Positions 32,208 through 42,830 of a stretch of DNA of 64,000 nt are shown in pieces (position 1 is the first letter of the stretch; each line of letters begins with the position of its first letter). The notes beneath the pieces are model-generated. The model had not been told where the DNA came from. It ran no database searches and saw only the letters and a list, made by a program, of their open reading frames with translations. The DNA is taken from assembly GCA_029204225.1 (NCBI GenBank), contig CM055098.1:50734483-50798482 (forward strand). The letters are read 5' to 3'. Made by a program: the position numbers and the translations under genes. This stretch comes from Diphasiastrum complanatum. Taxonomy: Eukaryota > Streptophyta > Lycopodiopsida > Lycopodiales > Lycopodiaceae.

Positions 32208-34338
32208 GTATCCCTATAGCTGCGACATATAAATCTCCTCTTTGATAGACTCATTGAGGAAGGCGGTCTGGACATCCATTTGATGGACTTCGAGATCTGT
32301 TGCAGCTGCATAAGAGAGTACTAATTGAATCGAAACATATCATACTTAGTTTTGAATATCCATTTGTATAAAATCGGATTTTGATCCTTTGGTAGTTCAG
32401 TTACTGTCCACGTTTGATTCTCGATCAAAAAATCAAATTCTGTGTCCATTGCAGCTTTTCACTTATCAGCATCAAGTGTTGACATTGCCTTTGAAATAGT
32501 GTTTGGTTCCTATACAAAGTAGCAGACTGGATCATCCATAAATCGGGATGGAGGCTATCTAAATCAGTTCGATCTTCTGGGCTGAACTTCAATCCTCTGA
32601 TGTGATTCGATCTGTTGAGGTTCTGACTCATTTTCTAAGTCAATATCGATTTTCTATTGTTCGATCCTGGAGCTATTTTCAATACTTTGATCGCAATTTT
32701 CTTGAGCTTGACCTTGTGGTCAAAAAATTGGTCTTCCACAAAAATGATGTCTCTACTAGTGAATGCTTTCTGGGTGTCTAGATTGTAGAGCTTGTATGTC
32801 TTGTGATTTGGGGGCTAGCCAATGAAAATCGATTTTTTGCTTGTGTCCATTAGCTTCTTTCTTAGATCAACAGGGATCTGAGCATAAGCTATGCATCCAA
32901 ACACTTGAATATGTTTGAGTGATGGTTTCGATCCTGTCCATACCTCATAAGGTATTTTGCCATTCAGGGCCTTTGTGATCGATCGATTATGTAAATAGGC
33001 AGCAATCATAATGGCTTCTGCCCAATATTTCTTTGAAAGAGAGGCAAGCATGCTCTTGGCACTTTTGATAAGTGTCTGATTCTTTCTTTCTGCTACACCA
33101 TTGGACTAAGGTGAGTAGCTCGTTGGATCTTGTTGATGTATCTCGTTTGCCTTGCAAAACTTTTTGAATTTGGTGGAGATGAATTCTCCATCAGTACATA
33201 GACCCTTGATTTTTCTCTGGGTCTGACTTTCAACAGATGCCTTGAACTGTTTGAAGAACTTGAATGTCTCGAATTTATTCTTTAGTGACAGTTCTTCGAG
33301 AAAAATCATCAGTGAATGTTAGAAAATAGAGGGCTCCCCATGTGGAAGCAGTCTGCATCGGGCCACAAATGTCACTATGCACAAGATCTAGCAAATCTCT
33401 AGAAGTATGAATTGAATCGAGAATGAATGGACTTCTAGAATACTTGCTGATAATATAGCTTTCACAAGAATTTGATTTTCTAATAGAATGAAGATCTTGC
33501 ACTAAATTCTGATTTGACATTTGTTGAAGACTATTGAAATTCAAATGGCCTAATCTGAAATGCCACAACATATTAGTTGATTCAGATGTAAAAGTGTCAA
33601 GAGCTTGACTATGTGTAGAATAGCAGTGACTAAGCTTGTAAAGATGGCCACATCTTCTACCAAAAGCTAAAGGTTTCCTAGACTTGTCAAGAATGGTGCA
33701 GCCCTCTGTATTAAATTCGATCCTCCGACCAAAATCAATGATTCTGCTTATTGAAAGCAAATTTTTAGTCAGATTTGGAACATGAACATTGGACAGCAAC
33801 TTTACTTCACCTTTCTAAAATTCGACTATGATTGTTCCTTCACCCTTGATGAAATGAGATGAGTTGTCTCCAAATTGCACAATCCTAGAATGGGTGAATG
33901 ATTTGTAGTCTTGGAACCAATCTCGGTGGTGAGTCATATGTTGTGTTGCTCCCAAGTCCAGATACCAGGAATCGATATCCTGCTATTCTCCGACCTTGGT
34001 TATGAAGGCTGCTTCATCTTCCTCTTGTTGCTAGATCGAGTGATTGGTTGATGCAGCATTTGCTTGTTGTTGGAACTGTTTCTTTTTTTCATTGTTGTAT
34101 TTCAAAGTTCTATAGTCTTTGATGATATGGCCAGTCCTCTTACAACATTTGCAGAATAGTTTATGCATTGGCTGGAATGATGAAGTCCCTGAACTCGATC
34201 CTCATTTCAATCCTAAATTTGATCAGGATAATCTGACTTTGTCGATTTTTTGGATCTGAACTTTTGATTTTTCTTTGAATATAGAGCTTGAGGATCCGAT
34301 CATGAGCCAGAGTTCTTGATAGGGTAAGATGTTGTTGG
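32208..34338 (-). pseudogene. pol: C gag end, protease, integrase and RT start
   Basis: From high to low coordinates on the minus strand: a knuckle remnant CKCCKRTGHIIKDYRT, protease WYLDLGATQHMTHH (DLGA, not DSGA), VHVPNLTKNLLSISRI, pre-integrase LWHFRLGHLNFNSLQQMS, HSDICGPMQTAS, FTDDFSRR, then LCTDGEFISTKFKKF, and KYWAEAIMIAAYLHNRSITK with PYEVWTGSKPSLKHIQVFGC. RT begins with TWTVTELPK and ends at FLNESIKEEIYMSQL-GYKL at the edge of B. Several stops and frameshifts are present. It is the central part of Copia C between inserts B and D. Confidence 0.9.
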
Positions 34339-34343
34339 GTCAA
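34339..34343 (+). repeat. Target-site duplication of D, left (GTCAA)
   Basis: GTCAA lies next to the left LTR of D, and GTCGA lies at 39772-39776 next to the right LTR. Four of five bases agree. Confidence 0.7.
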
Positions 34344-35453
34344 TGTTGGCTGATTCTGACGAATCCCCAAGATACTCGGACAGAGCAACTCAAGAGCACC
34401 TCTCACCTTAGATCGAGGAGGTCTTTGAGAAGACGAGACTAATGAAGACTGAGAGCCGAGTATGAGAGCCGAGGAAATACTAGCTAGGAAGATAGTGATT
34501 AACTATGTGAGCCTACATGGTGTATCCCAAAGAAGGAATGACCATGTAGGAGCTAGTAACATTTTCTTGAATAGTTGTAATAAATGTAAACCCCCCTTAA
34601 AATAGTAAGAGTGAGCCACCTTTTGATGGTGACCTCTAGTGGAAGGGCGAATTCCACATGTAATTTCTAATCTAGTGGAATTGCCACATGGGCTCCACAT
34701 GGGCAGCCTTCTTGCTTATTTAAGGGCCCCCCTCTCTTGTGAGGGAGCTTTTGATTGTATTTTCAAGTTCTCTTGAGCTAATAAAGAGGATCCTCCACGA
34801 GTTCTTGAAGATCACTAAGCTCCTTCTTCATGGCAATGATCTTGAGTGATATTTCTATGAGCATGCTTGATTCCTTGCTTGTGAATTAACTAGATTCTTG
34901 TTTCTTGTTCTTGCTTAGTTGTGGATTAGCTTCAATTCTTGCTTGTGGAATCTTGTAGAAATCAGCATTCAAGTAAACTATAGAGGCTAGAAATGTGGTG
35001 TAAATCTTGCATAGTCTTGACATTCTAGTTCTTGATATTCTTGGATAATTTAGACATCAAGTAATGTGTGTTTCGTGATTCCTAGATTGTTAAATGCTGT
35101 TAGGAATCTTATTTCTTGTTTCTTGAATCTGGTTTTGGTTTCAGTAGCTATTCTAGTTCTTGATTGTTCTTTGATTCAGTAGTTAGTAGTAGGATTGCTC
35201 TTTGTGCTGAATGCTGATCTGCTTGAGCTGTAGATGGTTGCATGGCTAGTGTATGCATGTAGCTAAGTATCGGATTTGAGTTACCCACTGACAGGCTAGG
35301 AAATACGTACTGCATTCTTGAATATTGCTTCTGCTCTGTAAACATTCTAATAAGAAGAATAATCACAAAGAACCATAACAACAGAGGTAATCCAAGAGAG
35401 ATAAGCAACAAAAAGGAAAAAACGTGTTCACAGATTCAGTGAATATGTGAACA
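34344..35453 (+). repeat. D left LTR (plus orientation)
   Basis: Begins TGTTGGCTGATTCTGACGAA and ends GAATATGTGAACA. CTTATTTAAGG at 34714-34724 is TATA-like, and AATAAAGAGG near 34780 could serve as a polyadenylation signal, both in plus orientation. The outer 400 bp match the right LTR well in inverted orientation; the inner part is much more diverged. Confidence 0.85.
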
Positions 35454-35455
35454 TT

Positions 35456-35473
35456 TGGCATCGTTGCCGGGGA
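35456..35473 (+). other. D left primer-binding site
   Basis: TGGCATCGTTGCCGGGGA follows the left LTR by two bases. It matches the PBS of B and G with small changes and fixes the plus orientation of the left LTR. Confidence 0.85.
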
Positions 35474-36108
35474 GTAGATATCAGTCACACAAAATAGGTG
35501 AAGAGAAACAAAGAAATAACAAACGTTACAGATAGTGAGAACTGTATAGCACTTGTCAAACAAAACTTGCATTCATCAATATTGATAATGTACCTTGAGA
35601 GTTGCAATATTTCAGGTGTTTTGTGACTTACTCTGACATGCCCTTGTCAAAACAAGACAGGGTTGGTGACACTAAAATCTATCATCATGGATAACAGATG
35701 TTGTAAGATAAGCGTGAGATGCAGGTATGGGTGAGGTACTATGTCTTGAGGACCTCTTTGAACAAGGGATTCAGAACCAAATCTCTAAATGGATTTCCGA
35801 ATCCTAGATGTATTGTGTATTGGCACATTGGAAATCTTATTTGCATGTGGAAAGACAAATAGATTTGAGTTCGTAGAAGGGGAGAAAAACTGTCAATTCC
35901 TTGTGGAGGTTGCTCTTGGTTGGACATTGTAGCAAATGACGGAATATCGGTTTTACTTTATTTCGACAAGGACTCATTTCAGATTGTCTTTTTGCATTAT
36001 AGCATTGGCGTATTGGATGGTGATGTAGAAGTTTACAAGAAACTTCTCGATCGAACAATAGGTTTAACTGCTGGTTGCTATGGTGCTCATGGTGTTGTCG
36101 TGAAGATC
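35474..36108 (+). other. D left internal segment with unidentified open frame
   Basis: This segment follows the left PBS but does not resemble the leader behind the right PBS. At 35920-36117 an open frame on the plus strand reads VANDGISVLLYFDKDSF, GVLDGDVEVYKKLLDRTIGL and TAGCYGAHGVVVKILL, with protein-like composition. The opposite strand is also open for 60-70 codons. I do not recognise either. It may be a piece of another element or of captured host sequence. The boundary with the minus-strand gag is near 36108. Confidence 0.35.
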
Positions 36109-37460
36109 CTATTGTGATTCATAACTGACGTGACGGGCAGGCAGAATCTTAGCGTGTTGCTTTGGACAATCTTTGAAACTGTGTTTTCTTATACAGTCGG
36201 GACACTCAGGATGGTACTTGGTCTTGACTGGACAATCAACCATAAAGTGGTCGGTTTCACCACAGATGAAACATCTGGTGTGCAGTGGCCCTTGTATAAC
36301 AGCGTAGCCATCGTCTATGGCTAGTGGTTCTGGACTTGCTGGTGGATATTCATGATAAGGCCAGGCATTTCCAAATTGTGATGGGTGCTCTTCATATTGT
36401 TGAACTGTATGTGCTTGGATAGGTCGATATGAAGGACAAGCATCAACAGGATGCGTAGCCCGGCAGTGTGGGCACCATATTGTTTTTCGTCTATAAGGTA
36501 CCTGTGCAGGGTTTGGCTGATTAGGCATACTGCTTTGGATAGACTTCAAGGTAGTTTGAAACTCATTGGTGAGTCTTTCCATCTATAGTTGATGTTGCTT
36601 ATTAAGCAAGTCCAACTGGAATTTCCAAAGCTGACCTCGGGTGTCCTCGATCGGCTTTGACTCATGGACAGGAGCACGTGGTGCTCTTCTTTCTCTAAAT
36701 TTGTCAACATCTGATCCTTCGTCTTCTTCCTTGATGGCATCAGACATAGCTAGCTTTAGTCTCATATATTCATCATTGGATTTAAGCTCGCATCTAATCC
36801 ATCTTGGAAGGCCGACTAAGAACCAGATGATGAGCATTTGTTCAGAGGGTTGTCCTTGTACTTGACTTTTGAGATGTTTGAAACGCTCAATATAGTCTCG
36901 TACTCGTTCGTCTTTTGTCATTTTGATATTACTTAGCTTGCAAAAAGGGCTTTCTATCAAGCAAAATGGCTTGAACCGTTTGATAAAGGCCTCCTTCAAG
37001 AGTGAGCAGTCACGTTTATCTTCACGATCAAGGTTAAAAAACCATTCTCATGCTCGATCGATCATGTCATTGAGAAGAGTTGAATCATGGCGTCTGGTGA
37101 TGTCTCGCCATATACACCACATGCATTCTCAAATATTTGCAAAATTCTTTGAGGGTCCGAATCACCGTCAAAATTTGGTAGATCTAGCTTGGGTGTACGT
37201 CTTTCAAGATGAGCTCCATGGGTAGCAGGGACTCCATTAAGGTTGGTTCTGGCCTGTGAGGGGTCAGCACCATAAAAACGGGGTCATGCGCGTGAAGACT
37301 CGACTCTATTAGGTTCTTGTCCATTGAATGGGTTTGTGGATGGCTCTTGGAGTTCGGCTCTCATTCGGTAGAACCTATGACGTCTGAGCTGTTCAACTTT
37401 AGGGGACCTGATCTTATATGGATAATCGTCTGGGACTTGAGGATCATTTTGTTGGTCCAT
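36109..37460 (-). pseudogene. gag: D gag
   Basis: Starts at 37460 with a short acidic N-terminus, then RSPKVEQLRRHRFYRMRAEL, a TGA near 37288, RTPKLDLPNFDGDSDPQRIL and QIFENACGVYGE. After a broken part, ERVRDYIERFKHLKSQVQGQ, WFLVGLPRWIRCELKSNDEY and IKEEDEGSDVD follow. The C-terminus has knuckles CX2CX3HX4C (CPHCRATHPVDAC), CX2CX4HX4C (CFICGETDHFMVDC) and CX2CX3HX4C (CPDCIRKHSFKDC). It is the same gag family as B, G and H. It ends at 36109, next to the foreign left segment, so no pol follows. Confidence 0.85.
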
Positions 37461-37689
37461 TGGGTACTGGGATATGAGTTACTGGTGTTTTTGGATTTTA
37501 TAGGGGTTTTAGTGTTTTCGATTTTTTAGGTTTTTTGGTGTTTTTTGGATTTTTTAGGGTAGTGAAGGAAGTGAAGGTGGAGACTCAGTATAAAAAGGGC
37601 TTTCTATTGGTATGAGTGTTGTTTTTTGAAAAAAAACTTGGTATTCATGTCTTTTTTTTTTTCAGTCTCGAAGGTGTTGGGAAGATGTT

Positions 37690-38390
37690 GGTTCGGTCGA
37701 AATGGCAATCAGAGGTATTGATCAGAAGTTATGGTCCGGTCGAGATTGGGTGTTAATAGCTCCGGTCGAGATTCGATCGTTGCCTTCGGCTCCAGTTGAG
37801 ATTTGAGCGGACGCTTCAGTTCCGGTCGAGATCACTTCGGCTTTGGTCAAGATCTGAACGAGCACTTCGGTCGAGACTTCAGTGGTACTTCGGTCGAGAT
37901 CACAGGGAGCACTTCGGTTGAGACCTCAGGGAGCACTTCGATCGAGATTCCAGCGATACTTCGATCGAGATCTTAGGGATTGCTCCGGTCGAGATCACTT
38001 CACCTCCAGTCGATATCTGAACGGCCACTTCGGTCGAGATTTCAACGAGCACTTCGGTCGAGATTTCAGCGAGCACTTCGGCTGAGATTATAGCGAGCGC
38101 TTCGGTTGAGATCTCAGCGAACACTTCGGCTGAGATTCCATCGAGCACTTCGGTCGAGATTTAAGATGGGCCTCCGGTTGAGAGTTTATTGAGGTCTCCA
38201 GTTGAGATCTGAAGCTGGTGCTTCGGTTGAGATTGCACAAGGAGCTCCGGTTGAGAATTGACAAAGGCCTCTGGTTGAGATTTTACAGAGAGCTCCAGTT
38301 GAGATTGAAACGTAAGCTCCGGTTGAGCTGTGAGCTGGAGCTCCAGTTGACATTCGAAGCTTGGGCTTCAGTTGAGATTTCAGCGTGCGG
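37690..38390 (-). repeat. D leader minisatellite (GGTCGAGAT units)
   Basis: I count about 28 units containing GGTCGAGAT or a one- to two-base variant on the plus strand, spaced mostly 21-36 bp, with the commonest spacer CAGCGAGCACTTC giving a 24-bp period. Since 24 is a multiple of three, both strands stay open and encode octapeptide repeats (minus strand EISTEVLA). The array lies in the leader between the right PBS and gag, where B, H and G have their own motif arrays. Confidence 0.9.
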
Positions 38391-38620
38391 AACGGGAGGA
38401 GCGTGAGCTTGAATAGAATCGAATCCAGGTCTGTGAGTGTGTCTGTTGACAAGTGATTGGCGAGGCTAACAGCTCGTGGATTTGGGAATGATGGAGCCAA
38501 CGATGTGGCTCTGGTCAGTGTGTAGAAACTCAGATTCGTTTAAAGAATTGAAATGTTGTTGCAAGGATTGGACCGTGGACAAGGTTGTGGGATGCTGATG
38601 TAGAAGGTGTTGGAGTTCAA

Positions 38621-38635
38621 TGGGTAACGATGTCA
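38621..38635 (-). other. D right primer-binding site, degenerate
   Basis: On the minus strand TGACATCGTTACCCA lies two bases from the right LTR. It matches TGGCATCGTTGCCGG of the left side at most positions and shows that the right LTR is minus-oriented. Confidence 0.75.
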
Positions 38636-38637
38636 AA

Positions 38638-39771
38638 TGTTGACAGATCCCCTGCTCCAGAGGACCTATTGTTTACTCGTTTCTCTGATTCTTTCTACTT
38701 CTCAGGCTTAAAGGCATTCGTTAGATGTCTTCTTGATTTAACAATGCCAACCCAGACAGAAGGGATAGAGTGTCGTTTTAGTATTTTCCTGTCAGAGGAA
38801 AACTCAGGGACGTCGCTCTTGAACGCACTTACATTCTACATGGATGCAAGCCAAGAATGCTCATTCACAGATCAGCATGCAAACCAATGAACGTTCTACA
38901 GATTCTACAGCTACCTACACTTAAAATGGACTAAAATCAGAGCCTACACTACATTAACATTGAACTACCTTGCATAAATTGACAAAACAAGAAACAAGAA
39001 ACTAATCTACAGCATGTTAGATGTCCAAGAATCAAGAAACCAACCAGCCTTTTGATTCTTGGACATCCCAAGAACATCAAGAACTGGATTGTACAGAGAT
39101 ATGCAAGAATCACACCACAGATCCAGCTTATTTAGTTTACTTTAATGCTGGCTCCTACATTAATCCACAAGAAAGCAAGAAATCTAATCCACAACTAGGA
39201 AAGCAAGAAAACTAATCCACTCTAAGTCCACAACCACACACAATATGAATGGAAGGGCATGATCATAGGGGCATCACTCAAGAAAACCATCATGATCAAG
39301 GAGCTTAGTGTGGCATCAAACTCATGGAAAATCTTCTTATTAAGCATGGAGTAGATACAATGCAAAAAGCTTCTCTTCACAAAGAGGGAGTCTCTTAAAT
39401 AAGCAAGAGAGCTCCTTAGGTGGCATCCCAGTGGAATTTCTGCATTTCACAAATTACAAGTGGAATATTGCTCTCCACTAGAGGTCACCATCAAAAGGTG
39501 GCTCACTCTACTTTCTTTAAGAGGGGTCTAATTGCATTTATTGCATTTGCTTAAAAATACTAGTTCCTACATGGTCATTCCATCTTCCGAGATTCACCAT
39601 GAGGCTTACATAGTTCTTACTTGTTTTTCCTAGCTAGTATTTCTCGGCTCTCATACTCGGCTCTCAGTCTTCATTAGTCTCGTCTTCTCAGAGACCTCCT
39701 CGGTCTAAGGTGAGAGGTGCTCTTGAGTTGCTCTGTCCGAGTATCTTGGGGATTCATCAAAATCAGCAACA
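38638..39771 (-). repeat. D right LTR (minus orientation)
   Basis: In element orientation it begins TGTTGCTGATTTTGATGAAT and ends CTGTCAACA. TATA-like CTTATTTAAGAGA lies at 39403-39391 on the minus strand. It is the inverted counterpart of 34344-35453, with shared blocks such as CCAAGATACTCGGACAGAGC and the ACTAGAGGTCACCATCAAAA region. Confidence 0.85.
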
Positions 39772-39776
39772 GTCGA

Positions 39777-40262
39777 AATAGCCATGACCCAAGTTTCATA
39801 GGCATCAGGCGGACTCGATAACAGAGTCATCACTGCATCGAAAACTTCAATTACTGAGTTGGTTGCAGTCATCTGCTCCATAAGATTGTTTAAAGTGTTG
39901 AGATGGCTCGAAACATTATCTGTAGCAAACATTTTCAATGTGAATAACTTCTTCCTCAAATGAAGTTTGAAGTGACATCCCTGATATCATAAAGGATTGT
40001 TAGGATGTCCCAAGGATCCTTAGCAATCTGAGCAGCTCGAATATGACTAATTTGGGAGTCTTTGATATTGAGTGTGATTAAGGCAAATGCCTTGTCATCT
40101 CGTTGTCTCCATTTGCTGATGATGGCTACATCCGCTTCTGAATTTTGATTTGTGTGCATCAACGATGTCCCACTGTTCTTTGGCAAGTAGAACTACTTTC
40201 ATCTTGAACTTCCAGAGATGGTAGTTCTCTCCATCAAGTTTGTCAATCGGAGATGAACTAGA
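39777..40262 (-). pseudogene. gag: C gag N-terminal part
   Basis: On the minus strand: IDKLDGENYHLWKFKMKV, then in other frames MPKNSGTSLMHTNQNSEADV, DKAFALITLNIKDSQ and AKDPWDILTILYD, and LRKKLFTLKMFATDNVSSHL with TLLSSPPDAYETWVMAIS. These are standard Copia GAG blocks. After MAIS the sequence is cut by D; the following residues appear at 34338. Confidence 0.9.
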
Positions 40263-40324
40263 AGATGAATCCAATCTGGTATAGTAGCGAGATCATTTGT
40301 AAAAACAATGATATCGTGATATTG

Positions 40325-41066
40325 TGTGTAATAGCAACGAAAGTTTTAGCAATGGATGGTTGCAGATCGGAAGCGCGTTAGTTACCAACAACAATAATTA
40401 TGATGAATGATGAACAGTAGCAATGCGCAATAGAACAAAATAGTAGTGTAGGCAAAATTTACACTCTGATTGATTGAAAAATGAGTACAATAGCTTGAAG
40501 CAACAGCGTGAGATTGTGTATCGAAAAATAAGCTTCAATTGAATGTCATTGAGCAAAAACTAATTAGCTACAGAGAATGGTACTGTTGTTTTAATCTGAT
40601 CAGGCGTTGATTCTATATATTGATGATTGCAAGTCAGTGATCAATATATTGAAAGCATGACATTAATCTACTTAATTTACTATATTCATCCTAAACTAGG
40701 TAGTTGTCATTCTAACCATAAATGTATGTACAAAGTAGGTGGACTGTCAACGTCGCGACATGGGTCGGATTTCTGGTTGACAGTATCGAAAAATACAATG
40801 TATCAAAAATATACAATGACTCCAGAAATTATGGGACTTACTCGGTAAATTATGACTCGAGTCAAGTCGAGTCGATCCGGTTTCGAGAAATTCTAAAAAA
40901 ATACTATGAATTTTTTTGAGTCAATCCGATATCGAAAAAGTATGATTTTGGATTTCAATCTTCTGCTTGAAACTTTGAGTCTCTCCTTTTGTTTGTTTTT
41001 GGTTTTCTAGTAAGTATATACAGCTTTCAGGATGCTCATTACCGAATCTAAGCACGAAATCCAACA
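40325..41066 (-). repeat. C 5' LTR
   Basis: 742 bp, the partner of 11160-11901, ending ATCCAACA on the plus strand. The PBS side (lower coordinates) is decayed: GATATCACGATATCA near 40315 is only a faint match to an initiator-Met PBS. No matching target-site duplication with the left end was found. Confidence 0.9.
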
Positions 41067-41879
41067 CTCCATGTGACACTGCCACCTAAGCTCATGCCTT
41101 ATTAACTTGACTTTGGCTGCTTCTACACTATTTTCGCTCTAATGGGCCAAGTCTTCTACCATATCTTGATTCAACTATATTATTTACAAACATGTGCTCA
41201 TTGGGGTGGGTTTACACTGCAATCCATTTATCATGTTTTCACACTATTATGTAGATCCATCGCTGATAGACAATTGCATGAAAAAAAAAAAATGCACGCT
41301 AGACACTTCTCATACCTACGCATGCCTAAATGGCCACCAAATACACATTTTTTAGCACTGCTCTTATACAACACTCATTGTATGCTTCTATCATCGTTGA
41401 CTAATAGCACTAAGGTAGCGCACATTCTCACACTTCTGTCAACGTGATACCACTACTGATGCCACGATTTTCTACATGATACTTTGATGGTGGATCAGTG
41501 ACTGCTGTCAACAACAGCCTCACTACTATACTGCATACATAAAACATAATTTTTCATACATTGTTCAACGATTTATTACATAGCTCATATGTGCATATAT
41601 GTAGCATCATTTAATGATCCTTGTTGTCCTTTCTTATCAGTAGACTCATTGTTCGTGTTGGACCTTCATTTACACAAATTTTGTGTGATTGTTGATTGCA
41701 TGACTAAGACTACAACTCTCACACCAATCTAATATCAGGTATGACACTTCAAGAATAGCTATCTTCACATACGTAGCTACAATATTATCAGCGCATGTTG
41801 TCAAAGGCTATTGTTTGATATTTTTAGCAACTTAATCCCTACTAACTATACAAACATTCAGCTCTTTGATGTTGGAGGA
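41067..41879. other. Stretch without recognisable feature
   Basis: Neither strand shows a domain, repeat or promoter I would defend. A 101-codon plus-strand frame at 41142-41447 has random composition. Confidence 0.5.
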
Positions 41880-42270
41880 TGTAGGAAATAGAAGCCTAAG
41901 GATCCAGAATCTTAACTATTCAATCAACAAAGCATTCTCAAAAGAAAGAGAGAGATGGCTAGAAACTCTCTTGTAGAAACTCGACATCCAAGGAGAATAG
42001 TCAGTATTGCTTACAAAAGTATTTCATACAAATGGGATGCACACATCATAGAAAGAATAAGGTACCTCCAATATGTCAAGTTGGGGTACTTAATGTCACA
42101 ATTAGGCCTAGTGGACCCACGAGTCCCTACCAAGTTAAGTTCATACTAACTTAGCTAACTCTAAGTTTAGTAGGCCTAATAGAGATAAATAAGCCATGGT
42201 TACACAGCTCTCAACCTTTTGGGTCAAAGTAACCTATGGTAATATAAGCAATTTCATTTACATTCCAACA
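41880..42270 (-). repeat. R1: Copia LTR (R family)
   Basis: TGTAGGAAATAG to CATTCCAACA on the plus strand, with canonical TG/CA ends. A polypurine tract (minus strand CCATTTAAGGAGGG, 42284-42271) adjoins its U3 side, making it the 3' LTR of a minus-strand element. It lacks the 23-bp repeats present in R2 and R3. Confidence 0.85.
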
Positions 42271-42346
42271 CCCTCCTTAAATGGAAATGCATAACATAAC
42301 ATGAAGTAACTTCTTGAAAGAGAAAAATGCAACTTGCTGTCCAAAC
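42271..42346 (-). other. 76-bp residual interior between R1 and R2
   Basis: Only 76 bp, including the polypurine tract, separate two LTRs in the same orientation. Nearly all of the internal region of this element has been lost. Confidence 0.7.
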
Positions 42347-42800
42347 TGTAGGAAATAGAAGCCTAAGGATCCAAGATCTTAACTATTCAATCACACAAAG
42401 CATTCTCAAAAGAAAGAGAGAGATGGCTAGAAACCCTCTTGTAGAAACTCGTGGACAGCCAAGGAGAATAGTCAGTATTGCTTACAAAAGTGTGTTTTAC
42501 AAATGGGATGCACACATATATATAGTCCAAGATGACTATCTAACTTCATGACTATTGGCTATCCAACTACTTGACTATTGGCTTTCCAACTACTTGACTA
42601 TTGGTTGTCCAACTACTTGACTATTGACTATCCAACTTTCTATAAGTTACATAGAAGGAATAAGGTACCTCCAATATGTCAAGTTGGGGTACTTAATGTC
42701 ACAATTAGGCCTAGTGGACCCATGAGTCCCTACCAAGTTAATTTCATACTAACTTAGCTAACTCTAAGTTTAGTAGGCCTAATATAATAAATGACCGTAT
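42347..42800 (-). repeat. R2: Copia LTR with 23-bp tandem repeat, truncated
   Basis: Same family as R1. Four units of TGACTATTGGCTATCCAACT-ACT (23 bp) lie at 42548-42640. Similarity fades near 42800, close to the LTR of Gypsy G, so its outer end (about 100 bp) is missing. Confidence 0.8.
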
Positions 42801-42830
42801 TGTAAATAAATAAAATCGAATAATAAAATG

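Larger units (their letters stand above)
34344..39771. mobile_element. D: Gypsy-derived insertion with inverted LTRs
   Basis: The left LTR (34344-35453) is plus-oriented with its PBS at 35456. The right LTR (38638-39771) is minus-oriented with a degenerate PBS at 38635-38621. Both outer ends are therefore the same LTR start (TGTTGSYTGATT), which a normal LTR element does not have. The flanking GTCAA/GTCGA and the clean resumption of Copia C gag on both sides show that the unit as a whole occupies one insertion site. The interior holds a minus-strand leader and gag belonging to the right half, and a non-matching leader-like segment belonging to the left half. No protease, RT or integrase is present. 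Confidence 0.85.
11160..41066 (-). mobile_element. C: host Copia element of the nest
   Basis: Two LTRs of 742 bp (11160-11901 and 40325-41066), both minus-oriented, enclose the nest. Removing the inserts A, B and D leaves about 5.0 kb that reads in correct Copia order on the minus strand: LTR, gag (40262-39777), gag end, protease, integrase and RT start (34338-32208), RT and RNase H (23305-22551), polypurine tract (11912-11902), LTR. The LTRs look about 90% identical over the part I compared, making C the oldest of the nest. The coding frames are heavily broken. Confidence 0.9.

Noticed and set aside
37882-38500. Arg/Asp-Phe and Ser-Thr-Glu repeat frames as genes
   Set aside because: The 24-bp minisatellite keeps frames open on both strands; no start context or homology. 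Recorded as a repeat instead.
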